Shown piece after piece: positions 24,058-32,821 of a DNA stretch of 39,706 bases. Origin of the DNA: Petrotoga sp. UBA5851 (GTDB lineage Bacteria > Thermotogota > Thermotogae > Petrotogales > Petrotogaceae). The notes under the pieces are model-generated. The model was not told the DNA's origin. It saw only the letters and a program-made list of their open reading frames with translations, and did not search any database. A program made the position numbers and the translations under genes. Location of the stretch: assembly GCA_002431635.1 (NCBI GenBank), contig DJGH01000072.1:74783-114488 (forward strand). Reading direction: 5' to 3'. Within the stretch, counting starts at the first letter, position 1, and every line of letters starts with the position of its first letter.

Positions 24058-25147
24058 TTTCCTCTCTGTGTTCATTAAGATACGAGTTAAGCCTGGTTAT
24101 CTCTTCGGTAACTATGCTCTTGCTGAACATCCTGTATACTGCGGGGATTTCATAAACATCGTTCGAATCTTCTTCAGGGATATTATCGTATCCGGAGGCA
24201 ACAACCGTTACCTTTAACATATCGTCCGGAACATCTATACAGCTTACCCCCATTTTCGATTTTTCACTGTCAATCGACTTTTGACTCAAAAATTCATTAA
24301 CCACCTTTATATCAAGTAAAGTTGGATTTTTACCGCTTATATTAACCAGTGTGGCTGTGGCATTTTTTATTTGGTCTTCAAGAAATCTGCTGTTAAGAGC
24401 CATTTTTACGGCTTCTTCAGCTCTGTTCTTACCCTTGGCAATTCCTATACCAAGCATAGCAGAACCTTTCACTCTAAGAACGGCTGCCACATCTGCAAAA
24501 TCAACATTTACAAGACCAGGCTTGGTTATGAGATCGGAAATACCCGTAATTGCCTGATACAACACATCATCCGCTTTCTCAAAACCTTCATCAACAGTCA
24601 CATTTTCGTCTTCTAGCAACTTATCGTTTGCAATTTTTATAAGGCTGTCCACATTTTCCTTAAGGTTTACCAGCCCTTCCAAAGCTATTTTCTGCCTTCC
24701 CGCGCCTTCAAAGTGAAACGGTGTAGTAACAATGGCGACAGTAAGGATTCCAAGCTCTTTTGATATTTTTGCTATTATCGGTGCGGCTCCGGTTCCTGTT
24801 CCTCCGCCAAAACCGGCAACTATGAAAAGAAGGTCGGATCCTTTTATAAGATCCTTTACTTCTTCTACACTTTCTATGGCCGATTCACGTCCAATTTTCG
24901 GATCTCCGCCGGCTCCAAGACCTCTTGTCAGAGTTTTGCCCAACTGAATCTTTATCGGAGCGTCATTTCTTTCGAGAACCTGGACATCAGTATTCGCGGC
25001 TATAAGTTCAACATCATGAACACCTTTTTTAGTCATTCTCTGAACAGCATTATTGCCGGCTCCCCCGACTCCAATAACCTTTATGCGGTATATTGACTTT
25101 TTGGTAAATATCTTTTCTGTTTCGTTCATCTCAAGCTCAAATGGCAT
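24041..25147 (-). CDS. ftsZ: Cell division GTPase FtsZ
   Basis: The tubulin-like protein that builds the division ring. Present are GGAGNNAV near residue 28, the tubulin signature GGGTGTG (114-120) and the T7-loop NVDFADV. After the globular domain there is only a short linker. The FtsA-binding peptide is probably EIPAVYR (333-339), and it is followed by a 29-residue charged helical tail instead of ending the protein. The ATG chosen has GGAGG 8 bases upstream; an ATG two codons earlier is only 2 bases from it. It overlaps the end of ftsA by 11 bp, so the two are translationally coupled. Confidence 0.97.
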   Translation of the reverse strand: MPFELEMNETEKIFTKKSIYRIKVIGVGGAGNNAVQRMTKKGVHDVELIAANTDVQVLERNDAPIKIQLGKTLTRGLGAGGDPKIGRESAIESVEEVKDLIKGSDLLFIVAGFGGGTGTGAAPIIAKISKELGILTVAIVTTPFHFEGAGRQKIALEGLVNLKENVDSLIKIANDKLLEDENVTVDEGFEKADDVLYQAITGISDLITKPGLVNVDFADVAAVLRVKGSAMLGIGIAKGKNRAEEAVKMALNSRFLEDQIKNATATLVNISGKNPTLLDIKVVNEFLSQKSIDSEKSKMGVSCIDVPDDMLKVTVVASGYDNIPEEDSNDVYEIPAVYRMFSKSIVTEEITRLNSYLNEHREENEEKE

Positions 25148-26426
25148 CGTCATCCCCTCCTGCTATCTTATCGATAAGTTTGTTGAAGAAACCGCCTTTA
25201 GCCTGTTTCTGAGGCTTACTTGACTTAACAGGCGCTTGTTCACGATTCCCTATTTCTGCCTTATCGAATCTGTATCTGTCTACAATTCCAAAAACTCCCA
25301 GCAGGTCCGGGTCATCCATATATTTTTCTGCAAGGTTAACAAACATATTTGAAGAAAGTTTCCCCGAACGGAAATTATCTCCTACAAGCTCCCTCAGGAC
25401 AGCATCAATATTTTTTATCTTTGCGCCGCCTCCCGTATAGACTATTCCGCCGGAAAGAGCTCCCACTTCCTGCGCCTTTTCATATGAAAACTTTGCTATT
25501 TCTCCGTTAAGCCGGTTAAGTATCTCCCGTGTCCTTGCATAAACAATTTTGTTAAGCAAATTCTGCGATGTATATGACACTGCTCCACCGGAGATCAATC
25601 TTATATCAACTTTCTTAACGGTTTTGGTATCTTTCAGGCAAAGAGCCTGCTCGCATAAAAGTCTGTTTGCCTCATTTTCCGGAACCTTAAGCACATTAGA
25701 AATATCCTTGAGAACATACTTTATGCCATATGGAAATGAGTAAAAAAGCTTGGGCATACCGTTTTTAAAGGTTATTATCCTTGACTGGTAATATCCCAGA
25801 TCAAGAACTGCTACCCCTACATTTCTGTCGTTTGATGATGTTGCAGTATAACATAAGCCCAATGTCGTGTCGTATATCGGAAACTGCGAATCATCAACTA
25901 TATCCTTAAAAACATTTTTCAGCAGGGCAAAGGCATTTTCATTGACCCAGACTATGTTAAGGGTCACATTCAATGAATTTGTAACATAAAAGGAAACAGG
26001 GTTTTTAACAACTTTGCCATCCACGATGAACTTCATGAAACTTATGTCAAGAACCATTTTGCCTTCTTCATTGTACTTGTTGACAATATTCTTTTTTATC
26101 TTATGGAGATCTTCTTCTTTTATTTCTGTACGGCTTGTAAATTCAACAGCCTGTACTTCCTGAGAAATATTGAGGTTATTCGTTGAATAGCCTACAACAA
26201 TTTCTGATTCTTTGCGTTTTCCTAGCTTTTCGCTAAAATTGGCTATAACAGACTTTATAGTCTTGTTTAGCGCTGAAATATCCTGAATCTCACCGTTTAC
26301 TATACCATCCGTTATTTTCTTATCCGAAGCAATAGGTATATAACTGCCATCGGGACTAACTTCAAAAAGAATGGATTTGGTATAGTAGCTCCCTATGTCA
26401 ATACCTATTAGATAATTCTTTGCCAT
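25137..26426 (-). CDS. ftsA: Cell division protein FtsA
   Basis: An actin-fold ATPase that tethers FtsZ to the membrane. Visible are the phosphate-1 loop GIDIGSYYTK (about 8-17), a divergent phosphate-2 loop (LDLGYYQS) followed by FKNGMPKLFY, and the adenosine motif YTGGGAKI. The C-terminal amphipathic helix GGFFNKLIDKIAGG, near residues 412-425, is the membrane target, reached through a Lys/Pro/Gln-rich linker. The divergent phosphate-2 loop matches what I remember of T. maritima FtsA, so it is a lineage trait rather than damage. The ATG has GGAGG 6 bases upstream; a GTG two codons earlier abuts that site. It overlaps ftsZ. Confidence 0.96.
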   Translation of the reverse strand: MAKNYLIGIDIGSYYTKSILFEVSPDGSYIPIASDKKITDGIVNGEIQDISALNKTIKSVIANFSEKLGKRKESEIVVGYSTNNLNISQEVQAVEFTSRTEIKEEDLHKIKKNIVNKYNEEGKMVLDISFMKFIVDGKVVKNPVSFYVTNSLNVTLNIVWVNENAFALLKNVFKDIVDDSQFPIYDTTLGLCYTATSSNDRNVGVAVLDLGYYQSRIITFKNGMPKLFYSFPYGIKYVLKDISNVLKVPENEANRLLCEQALCLKDTKTVKKVDIRLISGGAVSYTSQNLLNKIVYARTREILNRLNGEIAKFSYEKAQEVGALSGGIVYTGGGAKIKNIDAVLRELVGDNFRSGKLSSNMFVNLAEKYMDDPDLLGVFGIVDRYRFDKAEIGNREQAPVKSSKPQKQAKGGFFNKLIDKIAGGDDDAI

Positions 26427-26443
26427 AGACACCCTCCTCAGCC

Positions 26444-26917
26444 CTATTTCCCAGAAAATATCTGATTATTTATTATAGTGTACTCACCAGGATTTACTAT
26501 ATTAAGGTAATTGTAATTCTTAGCCAGATAAAAAAAATTGTCGTAGTCATAAAATTTTATACTAACTTTATTATAACAGATTACCGACATTTTTTGAAAG
26601 TCTATGCATAAAAAATTGTTAAGGGCTTTAAGGCTTTTCAAAATCGTTACTTCCTCGTTCCTGTACTTAGAAAAAATTACTTCCGGAGCCCCTGGAATAT
26701 GCATATCTGAAATAAATGATGCAATACCCTCAGAATCATAGTAAAAATATCTTTTATTCTGGTTGACACAGTAGTGAAGATCTTCTGATGTTATTAACGT
26801 ATCATCGCCTGATCTATAACAAATTTTCCCCTGAGATCCTCCGGGGAAAATTATTAAGACTATGGTTACAACGTAGAGAAAAAAAAGAGCGGTTCTGAAC
26901 ACCATAAATGGCTTCAT
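26444..26917 (-). CDS. Hypothetical exported or membrane-anchored protein between gyrB and ftsA
   Basis: A 157-residue protein with a single hydrophobic segment near the N terminus (about 8-25, FFLYVVTIVLIIFPGG) that serves as signal anchor or signal peptide. A Tyr/Asn/Phe-rich, strand-forming extracytoplasmic domain with three Cys follows. The family is not recognised. Position between gyrB and ftsA is, as I recall, occupied by a small hypothetical in T. maritima (TM0834), and an FtsQ/FtsL-like role in division would fit topology and context, but no POTRA-type motif is visible. The ATG overlaps the gyrB stop (TGATG); a TTG one codon upstream is less likely. Confidence 0.75.
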   Translation of the reverse strand: MKPFMVFRTALFFLYVVTIVLIIFPGGSQGKICYRSGDDTLITSEDLHYCVNQNKRYFYYDSEGIASFISDMHIPGAPEVIFSKYRNEEVTILKSLKALNNFLCIDFQKMSVICYNKVSIKFYDYDNFFYLAKNYNYLNIVNPGEYTIINNQIFSGK

Positions 26918-28842
26918 CAAATATCCAGTTCCTTTATCTTATGTGCGTTCGTTTCTATAAAAAAACGCCTGGCCTGAGGATCTTCCCCCATAAGTATATC
27001 TATCACAGCATTGGCACTTTCAAAATCTTCGGCTTTTATCTGAATGAGTTTCCTGTTTTCTTTATCCATGGTGGTTTCCCAAAGCTGCTGGGCGCTCATT
27101 TCACCAAGACCCTTATATCTTTGTATAGAATACTTTTTATCTTTATACTGCTCTTTAAGAGTTTCCAGCTCTTTTTCAGTAAAGAGATAGAAATACTGTT
27201 TGCCTGTTTCAAAACGGTAAAGTGGCGGCTGCGCCACATATATGTTTCCGTTCTCGACAAGTTTTTTCATATATCTGTAAAACAATGTAAGCAAGAGTGT
27301 TCTTATATGAGCACCGTCAACATCGGCATCGGTCATGATAATTATTTTCCCGTAACGAAGGTTTTCGTCGCTGAAATGATCAGATATACCTGTGCCTATG
27401 GCAGCTATTATATTCAAAATCATTTCACTTTTGAGAAGTTTTTCCACATCTGTCTTTTCTACATTCAGAATCTTTCCCCTGAGAGGAAGTATAGCCTGAT
27501 AGTTTCTGTCTCTTGCCTGCTTGGCGTTTCCTCCAGCAGAATCTCCTTCTACTATAAATATCTCAGATATCGCACGGTCCTTGGATATACAGTCGGCAAG
27601 CTTACCGGGAAGAGAACCACTTTCGAAAACTGATTTCCTTTTGACATTCTCTCTGGCACGCTTGGCGGCGAGTCTTTTTCTTGTTGCTTCCTGAACTCTT
27701 TCAATCATAACCTTGCACTCTTTCTGATGACTGTCAAAGTAAAGCTGAAGTTTTTCAGAAATTATCTGGTTTATGCCTTCTCTGGCATACTTAGAACCGA
27801 GTTTCCCTTTGGTCTGCCCTTCGAATGTCGGATTGGCAAGCTTTACATGAATGATTGCATTAAGCCCCTCACGGACATCTTCACCAGTAAAGTTCTCATC
27901 CTTTTCCTTAAGCATACCAAGCTTCCTGGCATAATCATTCATCACCCTGGTAATAGCGGTTTTGAAACCTACCTCATGCTCTCCTCCGTCAATGGTTCTT
28001 ATATTGTTTACATAAGACATCAGGTCATTTTCGTCCGAGTCAGTATAAACAAACTCTATATCAGCATACATATCGGGCTCATCGTTTTTATATGTATAGA
28101 AACCGTTTATGTAAATCATGCTGCTTACTTTATTTCTCTTTTTCTTTTTAAGCTCATACTCCAAAAACTCTTCCAGTCCACCGGAAAAATGATATACTTC
28201 CTTTTTCCCTATCTTTTCATCAGAAAATTCTATAGTAAGCGGAGGATTGAGATACGCAATCTCCTTAAGCCTGTTCTCTACTGTATAAGTTTCAACTTCT
28301 ATATCTCCGTCTTCAAATATTTGATAATCAGGTTTAAATCTTACTTTTGTGCCTGTGAGCATCGACTGGTCTATTATTTTAACTGGTTCGACCGGTATAC
28401 CACGCTGATACTTCTGGTAATATACATCACTTCCGGTATAGACTGTCACTTCCATAAATTCCGAAAGCGCATTTACAACAGATGCACCTACTCCGTGAAG
28501 CCCTCCGGACACTTTATATGCTCTTTTATCAAACTTTCCACCTGCATGCAGAACAGTCATAACAACCTCCAGAGTGCTTTTGCCCTCTGTCGGATGCATA
28601 TCCACAGGAATGCCTCTGCCGTTGTCAATAACTTCGATGACATCGTCTTTGAGTATACTTACCTTTATATTGTCGCAGTAGCCGTTGATATACTCATCAA
28701 TGGAATTATCTACTATTTCATATACAAGATGGTTAAGTCCGGCTTTTGAAGTTGACCCAACATACATTCCAGGTCTAAGCCTGACGGGCTCAAGACCCTT
28801 AAGAACTTTTATTTCATTTCCATTATACTCTTTGTCAAGCAT
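26917..28842 (-). CDS. gyrB: DNA gyrase subunit B
   Basis: The ATPase/TOPRIM subunit of the type IIA topoisomerase that supercoils DNA. In order: the GHKL ATPase domain with Glu42 and Asn46 (YEIVDNSIDE), DNGRGIP (73-79), GGLHGVGASVVNAL (113-126) and the QTKGKLGS lysine loop (343-350). The TOPRIM domain follows with EGDSAGG (432-438) and DADVDGAHI (505-513), and then QRYKGLGEM (574-582). The 641 residues match the short form without the enterobacterial insert. ParE is an alternative, but I recall Thermotogota having a single type IIA enzyme. The ATG overlaps the stop of the DUF721 gene (TAATG), with GGAGAGG upstream. gyrA is not in the window. Confidence 0.96.
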   Translation of the reverse strand: MLDKEYNGNEIKVLKGLEPVRLRPGMYVGSTSKAGLNHLVYEIVDNSIDEYINGYCDNIKVSILKDDVIEVIDNGRGIPVDMHPTEGKSTLEVVMTVLHAGGKFDKRAYKVSGGLHGVGASVVNALSEFMEVTVYTGSDVYYQKYQRGIPVEPVKIIDQSMLTGTKVRFKPDYQIFEDGDIEVETYTVENRLKEIAYLNPPLTIEFSDEKIGKKEVYHFSGGLEEFLEYELKKKKRNKVSSMIYINGFYTYKNDEPDMYADIEFVYTDSDENDLMSYVNNIRTIDGGEHEVGFKTAITRVMNDYARKLGMLKEKDENFTGEDVREGLNAIIHVKLANPTFEGQTKGKLGSKYAREGINQIISEKLQLYFDSHQKECKVMIERVQEATRKRLAAKRARENVKRKSVFESGSLPGKLADCISKDRAISEIFIVEGDSAGGNAKQARDRNYQAILPLRGKILNVEKTDVEKLLKSEMILNIIAAIGTGISDHFSDENLRYGKIIIMTDADVDGAHIRTLLLTLFYRYMKKLVENGNIYVAQPPLYRFETGKQYFYLFTEKELETLKEQYKDKKYSIQRYKGLGEMSAQQLWETTMDKENRKLIQIKAEDFESANAVIDILMGEDPQARRFFIETNAHKIKELDI

Positions 28843-29147
28843 TAATCTTTCCCTCTCCTTTTTACTGCTCTAACTTCGCAGATGAGACTTGCATTCAATA
28901 TTTTATTCGATTCTTCCGAAATATTATGCTTATTGAGGGTTACCTCCTGCATTTCATAGTTATTTGAACATCCTATTATAAGTGTCCTGCTTTTAGGTTC
29001 ATAGTCCTGAACCCAAGTATCATGAAGCATTGTGTCTTTTATAACATCAGACCAGTTTCCCCGCAGCTGCGAAAGAATGTAAACCTTATTCAAGACAGGA
29101 CTTTTTTTTGAAAGTTTTTTAAGAATATCTTCAAAACTCTCAAACAC
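28842..29147 (-). CDS. DUF721/DciA-like protein
   Basis: A 101-residue basic cytoplasmic protein with the DUF721 pattern: an N-terminal helix, LRGNWSDVIKDTMLHDTW, then a strand region with SRTLIIGCSNNYEMQEV and a C-terminal helix/strand pair. The family includes DciA, the ancestral loader or regulator of replicative helicase DnaB, and often sits beside gyrB, dnaA or recF. Here it overlaps gyrB by one base, which fits a replication role. It starts at GTG immediately after the stop of the aminotransferase, with GGAAGG 7 bases upstream. Similarity is at domain level, so DciA function is inferred. Confidence 0.75.
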   Translation of the reverse strand: MFESFEDILKKLSKKSPVLNKVYILSQLRGNWSDVIKDTMLHDTWVQDYEPKSRTLIIGCSNNYEMQEVTLNKHNISEESNKILNASLICEVRAVKRRGKD

Positions 29148-29972
29148 TTAAAAACCTTCCCAATTTGAAGGATCTTTAAGGACCAGGTCTGCCCAGTTAG
29201 AAATGAACGTCTCTGTCATTACACCAGGAACAGAAAATGTAAAATCAGGTATTATACGTCTTACTGGTACAATACCTCTTGAAGTATGGGAAATAAAAAC
29301 TTCTTCCGCGGAAAGCAGCTCCCATATTTCAACATTTCTTTCCTCAACCTCTATCGAGAGTTTTGAAGCAAGCATAAGAATATTTTCTCTCGTAATTCCC
29401 GGAAGTATTCCAGATTTCAAGCTTGGAGTAATAAGAACACCCTGCGATACCAGAAATATATTTGACATGGTACATTCGGTTACACAGCCAAATTCATTTA
29501 TCAAAAGCGTATCATAATAATAATCATATTTTCTTCTCAGATACTCTCCATAACCATTTAAAGGAGATTTAACATAGTAAGGAATAACCGGAGATACTGG
29601 CTTTCTTTCCCTGGCAATATTTATAACTACTCCTGAATCTGTAAGATCGTGATTTTCCTTTATCTCTTCCACATAACAGTAAAATGTCTTTTTTTTGGAG
29701 GTTCCCGGAGTAATGTAGAGTCTAAATCTGTACTCTGAAAAATCATGAATTGTCATAGCTTCATTCATTACTCTGAGTATATCGGAGTATTCAGGAACTT
29801 CAATACCCAAAAAATCTGCAGATTTTTTGAGTCTCTCATAATGCTTTTTCAGACCAAAAGGTGCTTTTGCGTAAGTTCTTACTACCTCATAAACAGAGTA
29901 TCCCCTCATAAAACCAGGATCATCTCCAACTATCAAAGGATATTCCAACCATTCCAACCCATTATAGAACAA
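29148..29972 (-). CDS. PLP-dependent class IV aminotransferase
   Basis: A fold-type IV PLP enzyme, the group of branched-chain aminotransferase (IlvE), D-amino acid transaminase and aminodeoxychorismate lyase (PabC). Family marks are GYSVYEVVRTY and the HYERLKKSA helix near the N terminus, the Lys in YVKSPLNGYGEYLRRK that probably binds PLP, ECTMSNIFLV (Glu and Asn contacts) and SGILPGITRENIL. I recall the T. maritima counterpart as TM0831. The exact substrate cannot be read. It starts at TTG with GGGGGTG 7 bases upstream and overlaps mtaB by 11 bp. No in-frame ATG close by would serve. Confidence 0.88.
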   Translation of the reverse strand: MFYNGLEWLEYPLIVGDDPGFMRGYSVYEVVRTYAKAPFGLKKHYERLKKSADFLGIEVPEYSDILRVMNEAMTIHDFSEYRFRLYITPGTSKKKTFYCYVEEIKENHDLTDSGVVINIARERKPVSPVIPYYVKSPLNGYGEYLRRKYDYYYDTLLINEFGCVTECTMSNIFLVSQGVLITPSLKSGILPGITRENILMLASKLSIEVEERNVEIWELLSAEEVFISHTSRGIVPVRRIIPDFTFSVPGVMTETFISNWADLVLKDPSNWEGF

Positions 29973-31269
29973 TGGATTTCACCCCCTTATCATCAAAAGA
30001 AATACTCCTGACCTTTAAAAAATCATTTTCGTGTTTACCAGAAACACTTATATAATGTGGAACATAGTATTGATCATATCCAAAACCTGTTGTACCTGAA
30101 AAAGCATCCTTCTCTACAAGCACATCAGACAACTCCCCCATGAGCTTTTGGAGATATTTTTCACGGCTCTGGAAAGCTGCTTTTTCAATAAACCTCATCC
30201 TTTCAGCCTTATCCTCTCCCAAAACCTGAGCCGAAAAAGATGCCGCTAATGTCTGTGGTCGTGGCGAAAACCTGAAAACATGAACTTTAAGCATATCAAG
30301 ACTTTTTATCCCTTCAGAAAGCTTGTAAATATCAGTTTCTGTTTCTCCCGGGAAACCTACTATTATATCAGAAGTTAAACTAAAATGAGAATCTCTGCTC
30401 CTCAAAAGTTCTGCCTGTCTAAAAAATTCTGATGCCGAATACCTACGCCCCATTTTTTTAAGAACATCATCCGAAATATGCTGAAGCGAATAATGAATGT
30501 GATGCTCAAAAATTGAAGAAGTAGTCAGTACATCTATGATTCCATTTGTTACGGAATCTGGATATAGTGATGTAAGCCTTATTCTGACACGACTAGAGCA
30601 AAATTCTTTCTCTATAAGAAATATAAGCTCCTCAAGATTTTCATCGTTATCAAAACCATAATATGAAAGATTTATACCTGTAAGTACTATCTCTTTAAAC
30701 CCTTTTTCTATATATCCAGAAATTATCTTGATTACTTCATTTTTTTTGATGCTATTTATCTTCCTTCCACGGGCAAAAACTATGCGGCAGTATGTACAGC
30801 TGTTAAGACAACCTTCCTGTACGGGGAAAAAAACTCTTGTCCTTCCTTCATACGATTCCTTCGGAACAAGTATCGGATCATCTTCTTTCTTCCAATAATC
30901 AATGTCTGTTTTTATTCCATATTCATTAATGTAATCCTGTATTTGTTTTTTTTCATGGTTTCCTAAAATAAGATCAGCGCCCGCCTCTGTAAAGGCCTGC
31001 GGCATAGTATAGGCACCGCATCCTGCAACAATAACCTTAATATTGGGATGATTCCTTTTTACTTTTCTTATATACTGTTTTATCTTCCTTTCGGCTTCAG
31101 AGGTAACAGTACAGCTGTTTATTATAACTGTTCCTTCCTCTAATTCAACAAGATCTTTATCATAAGATACATCAAAACCAAGCTCTAAAAATTTTTCACC
31201 TATAGCCTGCGATTCCGCCTGATTCATTTTACAGCCGAAAGTTACTATACTTATCTTTTTGAAACTCAA
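29962..31269 (-). CDS. mtaB: tRNA t6A37 methylthiotransferase MtaB
   Basis: A radical SAM methylthiotransferase that converts t6A37 to ms2t6A37 in tRNAs reading ANN codons. The N-terminal UPF0004 domain has the three auxiliary-cluster cysteines Cys13, Cys53 and Cys84. The radical SAM motif is CLNSCTYC (Cys154, 158, 161). TGINLSYYG and RLTSLYP are typical of the MtaB branch rather than MiaB or RimO, and a TRAM-like C-terminal domain (about 370-435) ends the protein. It starts at TTG, overlapping the CBS gene stop by 4 bp, with AGGTG 7 bases upstream. It lies in the same order as in T. maritima, as I recall. Confidence 0.92.
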   Translation of the reverse strand: MSFKKISIVTFGCKMNQAESQAIGEKFLELGFDVSYDKDLVELEEGTVIINSCTVTSEAERKIKQYIRKVKRNHPNIKVIVAGCGAYTMPQAFTEAGADLILGNHEKKQIQDYINEYGIKTDIDYWKKEDDPILVPKESYEGRTRVFFPVQEGCLNSCTYCRIVFARGRKINSIKKNEVIKIISGYIEKGFKEIVLTGINLSYYGFDNDENLEELIFLIEKEFCSSRVRIRLTSLYPDSVTNGIIDVLTTSSIFEHHIHYSLQHISDDVLKKMGRRYSASEFFRQAELLRSRDSHFSLTSDIIVGFPGETETDIYKLSEGIKSLDMLKVHVFRFSPRPQTLAASFSAQVLGEDKAERMRFIEKAAFQSREKYLQKLMGELSDVLVEKDAFSGTTGFGYDQYYVPHYISVSGKHENDFLKVRSISFDDKGVKSIVL

Positions 31270-31715
31270 TCAATATCACCTTTGGCACTTCGCCACAAGA
31301 GAGTTATTCTACGTATCTTGCCTACCAGAGTATTAGTTTTGTCTACTACAGGAATCATTTTCAGCTTATTGCGTATCATCAGATCAGCAACATGCATTGC
31401 AGTGTCATCAACATATACTTTGAACGGTTTACCTGATATAAACTCTGACACAGGATGATCAAGGACTTTTTTAAGACCTTTTATGAACTGGGTACTGTCA
31501 GGGATAAAAGCACTGTTCTCCATCATACTAAGATATCCGGGAAGCGAAATTTTTATTACGGTACTTTCACTTAAATACCCTATAAGCTTATAATTTTCAT
31601 CAACTACAGGCAGAGCAGAATATCCGCTCCTCTGACAAACCATTAAAAAACGTTCTATGTTGTCCTGACAGAATATAGCTGTCAGATCCTTGTCCATAAG
31701 TTCGCAAGCTTTCAT
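31266..31715 (-). CDS. Stand-alone tandem CBS domain protein
   Basis: A 149-residue cytoplasmic protein made of two CBS domains: the first about residues 1-62 (MDKDLTAIFCQ... SALPVVDENYKLIGYLSE), the second about 86-143 (HPVSEFISG ... MIPVVDKTNTLVGKI). Paired CBS domains bind adenine nucleotides or SAM and usually sense energy state for a partner protein. No catalytic domain is attached. Possible partners are the neighbouring PfkB-type kinase or the tRNA enzyme, but this is inference from adjacency alone (15 bp from pfkB, 4-bp overlap with mtaB). AGAGGTG precedes the ATG. Confidence 0.9.
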   Translation of the reverse strand: MKACELMDKDLTAIFCQDNIERFLMVCQRSGYSALPVVDENYKLIGYLSESTVIKISLPGYLSMMENSAFIPDSTQFIKGLKKVLDHPVSEFISGKPFKVYVDDTAMHVADLMIRNKLKMIPVVDKTNTLVGKIRRITLLWRSAKGDID

Positions 31716-31730
31716 CGCACACCTCTTATC

Positions 31731-32696
31731 TTATCCTATCCTCTCTATTGTAAAATCATCAAGACTTTTATTTATCTCTTCAATGCTTCCTACTTTTTTG
31801 CTTATATACCTGGTAGAGTTAAGAGCAAATGCCATTCCATACCTGGCTGCTTCAAACGGTTCAAATCCGTTTACAATATTATGATAGATCATCCCCGACA
31901 TAAAAGCATCTCCGGAGTTCTTAACTTTTGCCGGATCAATCTCTCCCTTAGCAGTAAAAATCCAGCCTCCGCTTTTGGTAACAATAATATCACTTACTGT
32001 TTTATAAGACATAATTACCAGTTCCGCTCCCCTTGAAATTATAAAACTTCCTGCTTTCATATACTCCTGAATATCTTCCTTCAAGGGCTGTCCAAAAAGA
32101 AGGGTTGATTTTCTCAGGTCAGGTCTTACAATCATAGGACAGCTGTTGGTTACAACATTATCAAAATGTTCTCCTATGGCTTCAATATATGTTTTTTTGT
32201 TCATTGCTTTTGCCATTCGGAATAAGTTTGCATATGAATTTAAAGTAATTCCTCTGGGTATAAGACCTGAAACCACAACATTATCTACTAGATTAAGCGT
32301 AGATCTGTACCTAGAAGTAAAGTAGTCCATATCAGACTGGGATATTTCCGGACCGTTAAGATTTATCTCTGAAAGAGTCCTGTTATCAGGATCTATTATG
32401 ATTATGTTTTCGCGGGTTTCTTCTTCTATATATACAAACTGTGTGGTTATATTACCGTAAAGTGAGAGCTTAGACTGAATTATAGAACCTATTGATCCGC
32501 CTAAAAACCCCATGTTAACAGAACTTATCTTAAAATCCGAAAGTAGAACTGCAACATTTATGCCCTTGCCTCCCGGTTCCACAAAAGAATCTGCATGATC
32601 TACTATACGAAAAAAACGGCCGGGCTCAAAATTCTTAATTACAACTTTTCTGTCCAGCGTAGGAGTCAGCGTAACACACAACATTTTATATGACAT
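31731..32696 (-). CDS. PfkB family sugar kinase (1-phosphofructokinase-like)
   Basis: A ribokinase-fold kinase of 321 residues. It begins LTPTLDRKV like FruK/LacC members, has GGKGINVAV (42-50) for sugar binding and NSGDAFMSG (260-268) with the catalytic base Asp263. The second motif is slightly unusual, Asn-Ser-Gly-Asp instead of Gly-Ala/Ser-Gly-Asp. The start pattern points to 1-phosphofructokinase or tagatose-6-phosphate kinase-like substrates, but no PTS or fructose gene is near. I recall the T. maritima counterpart as TM0828. It is the first gene of the 13-gene operon; GAGGTGA lies 5 bases before the ATG and an extended -10 promoter about 45 bases upstream. Confidence 0.88.
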   Translation of the reverse strand: MSYKMLCVTLTPTLDRKVVIKNFEPGRFFRIVDHADSFVEPGGKGINVAVLLSDFKISSVNMGFLGGSIGSIIQSKLSLYGNITTQFVYIEEETRENIIIIDPDNRTLSEINLNGPEISQSDMDYFTSRYRSTLNLVDNVVVSGLIPRGITLNSYANLFRMAKAMNKKTYIEAIGEHFDNVVTNSCPMIVRPDLRKSTLLFGQPLKEDIQEYMKAGSFIISRGAELVIMSYKTVSDIIVTKSGGWIFTAKGEIDPAKVKNSGDAFMSGMIYHNIVNGFEPFEAARYGMAFALNSTRYISKKVGSIEEINKSLDDFTIERIG

Positions 32697-32741
32697 TTTG
32701 TCACCTCAGAATTAAGGTATAATTCAACACACCTAAAGAAA

Positions 32742-32770
32742 ATTATACCATATAGTACAATGAAAATCTA
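32742..32770 (-). promoter_or_regulatory. Extended -10 promoter of the pfkB-gyrB-ftsZ operon
   Basis: On the minus strand TGGTATAAT (32750-32742) is an extended -10, 45 bases before the pfkB ATG. The -35 at a 17-base spacing is poor (TAGATT, 32770-32765), as is common when TGn is present. It follows directly after the terminator of the radical SAM gene, so it is the natural start of the long operon. Confidence 0.6.
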
Positions 32771-32779
32771 AAAATTTTA

Positions 32780-32820
32780 CTTTAACATAATAAAAGAAGA
32801 CGGTAAAAACCGTCTTCTTT
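32780..32820 (-). terminator. Terminator of the tetR-radical SAM operon
   Basis: A perfect 12-bp stem (arms 32793-32804 and 32809-32820, AAAGAAGACGGT and its complement) with a 4-base loop begins one base after the radical SAM stop codon. On the minus strand it is followed by TATTATGTTAAAG. The stem is strong; the T-run is mostly within and just after the closing arm. Confidence 0.82.
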
Positions 32821-32821
32821 A

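Noticed and set aside
25137..26426. Degenerate phosphate-2 loop in FtsA as a sign of inactivation
   Set aside because: The T. maritima FtsA sequence as I recall it has a similarly divergent loop and yet binds ATP; this is a lineage feature.
27727..28749. A 340-codon open frame antisense to gyrB, and other long antisense frames in 26908-27633 and 14159-15467
   Set aside because: They lie entirely opposite strongly conserved genes, have no recognisable motif and lack ribosome sites; they are by-products of the codon usage on the real strand.
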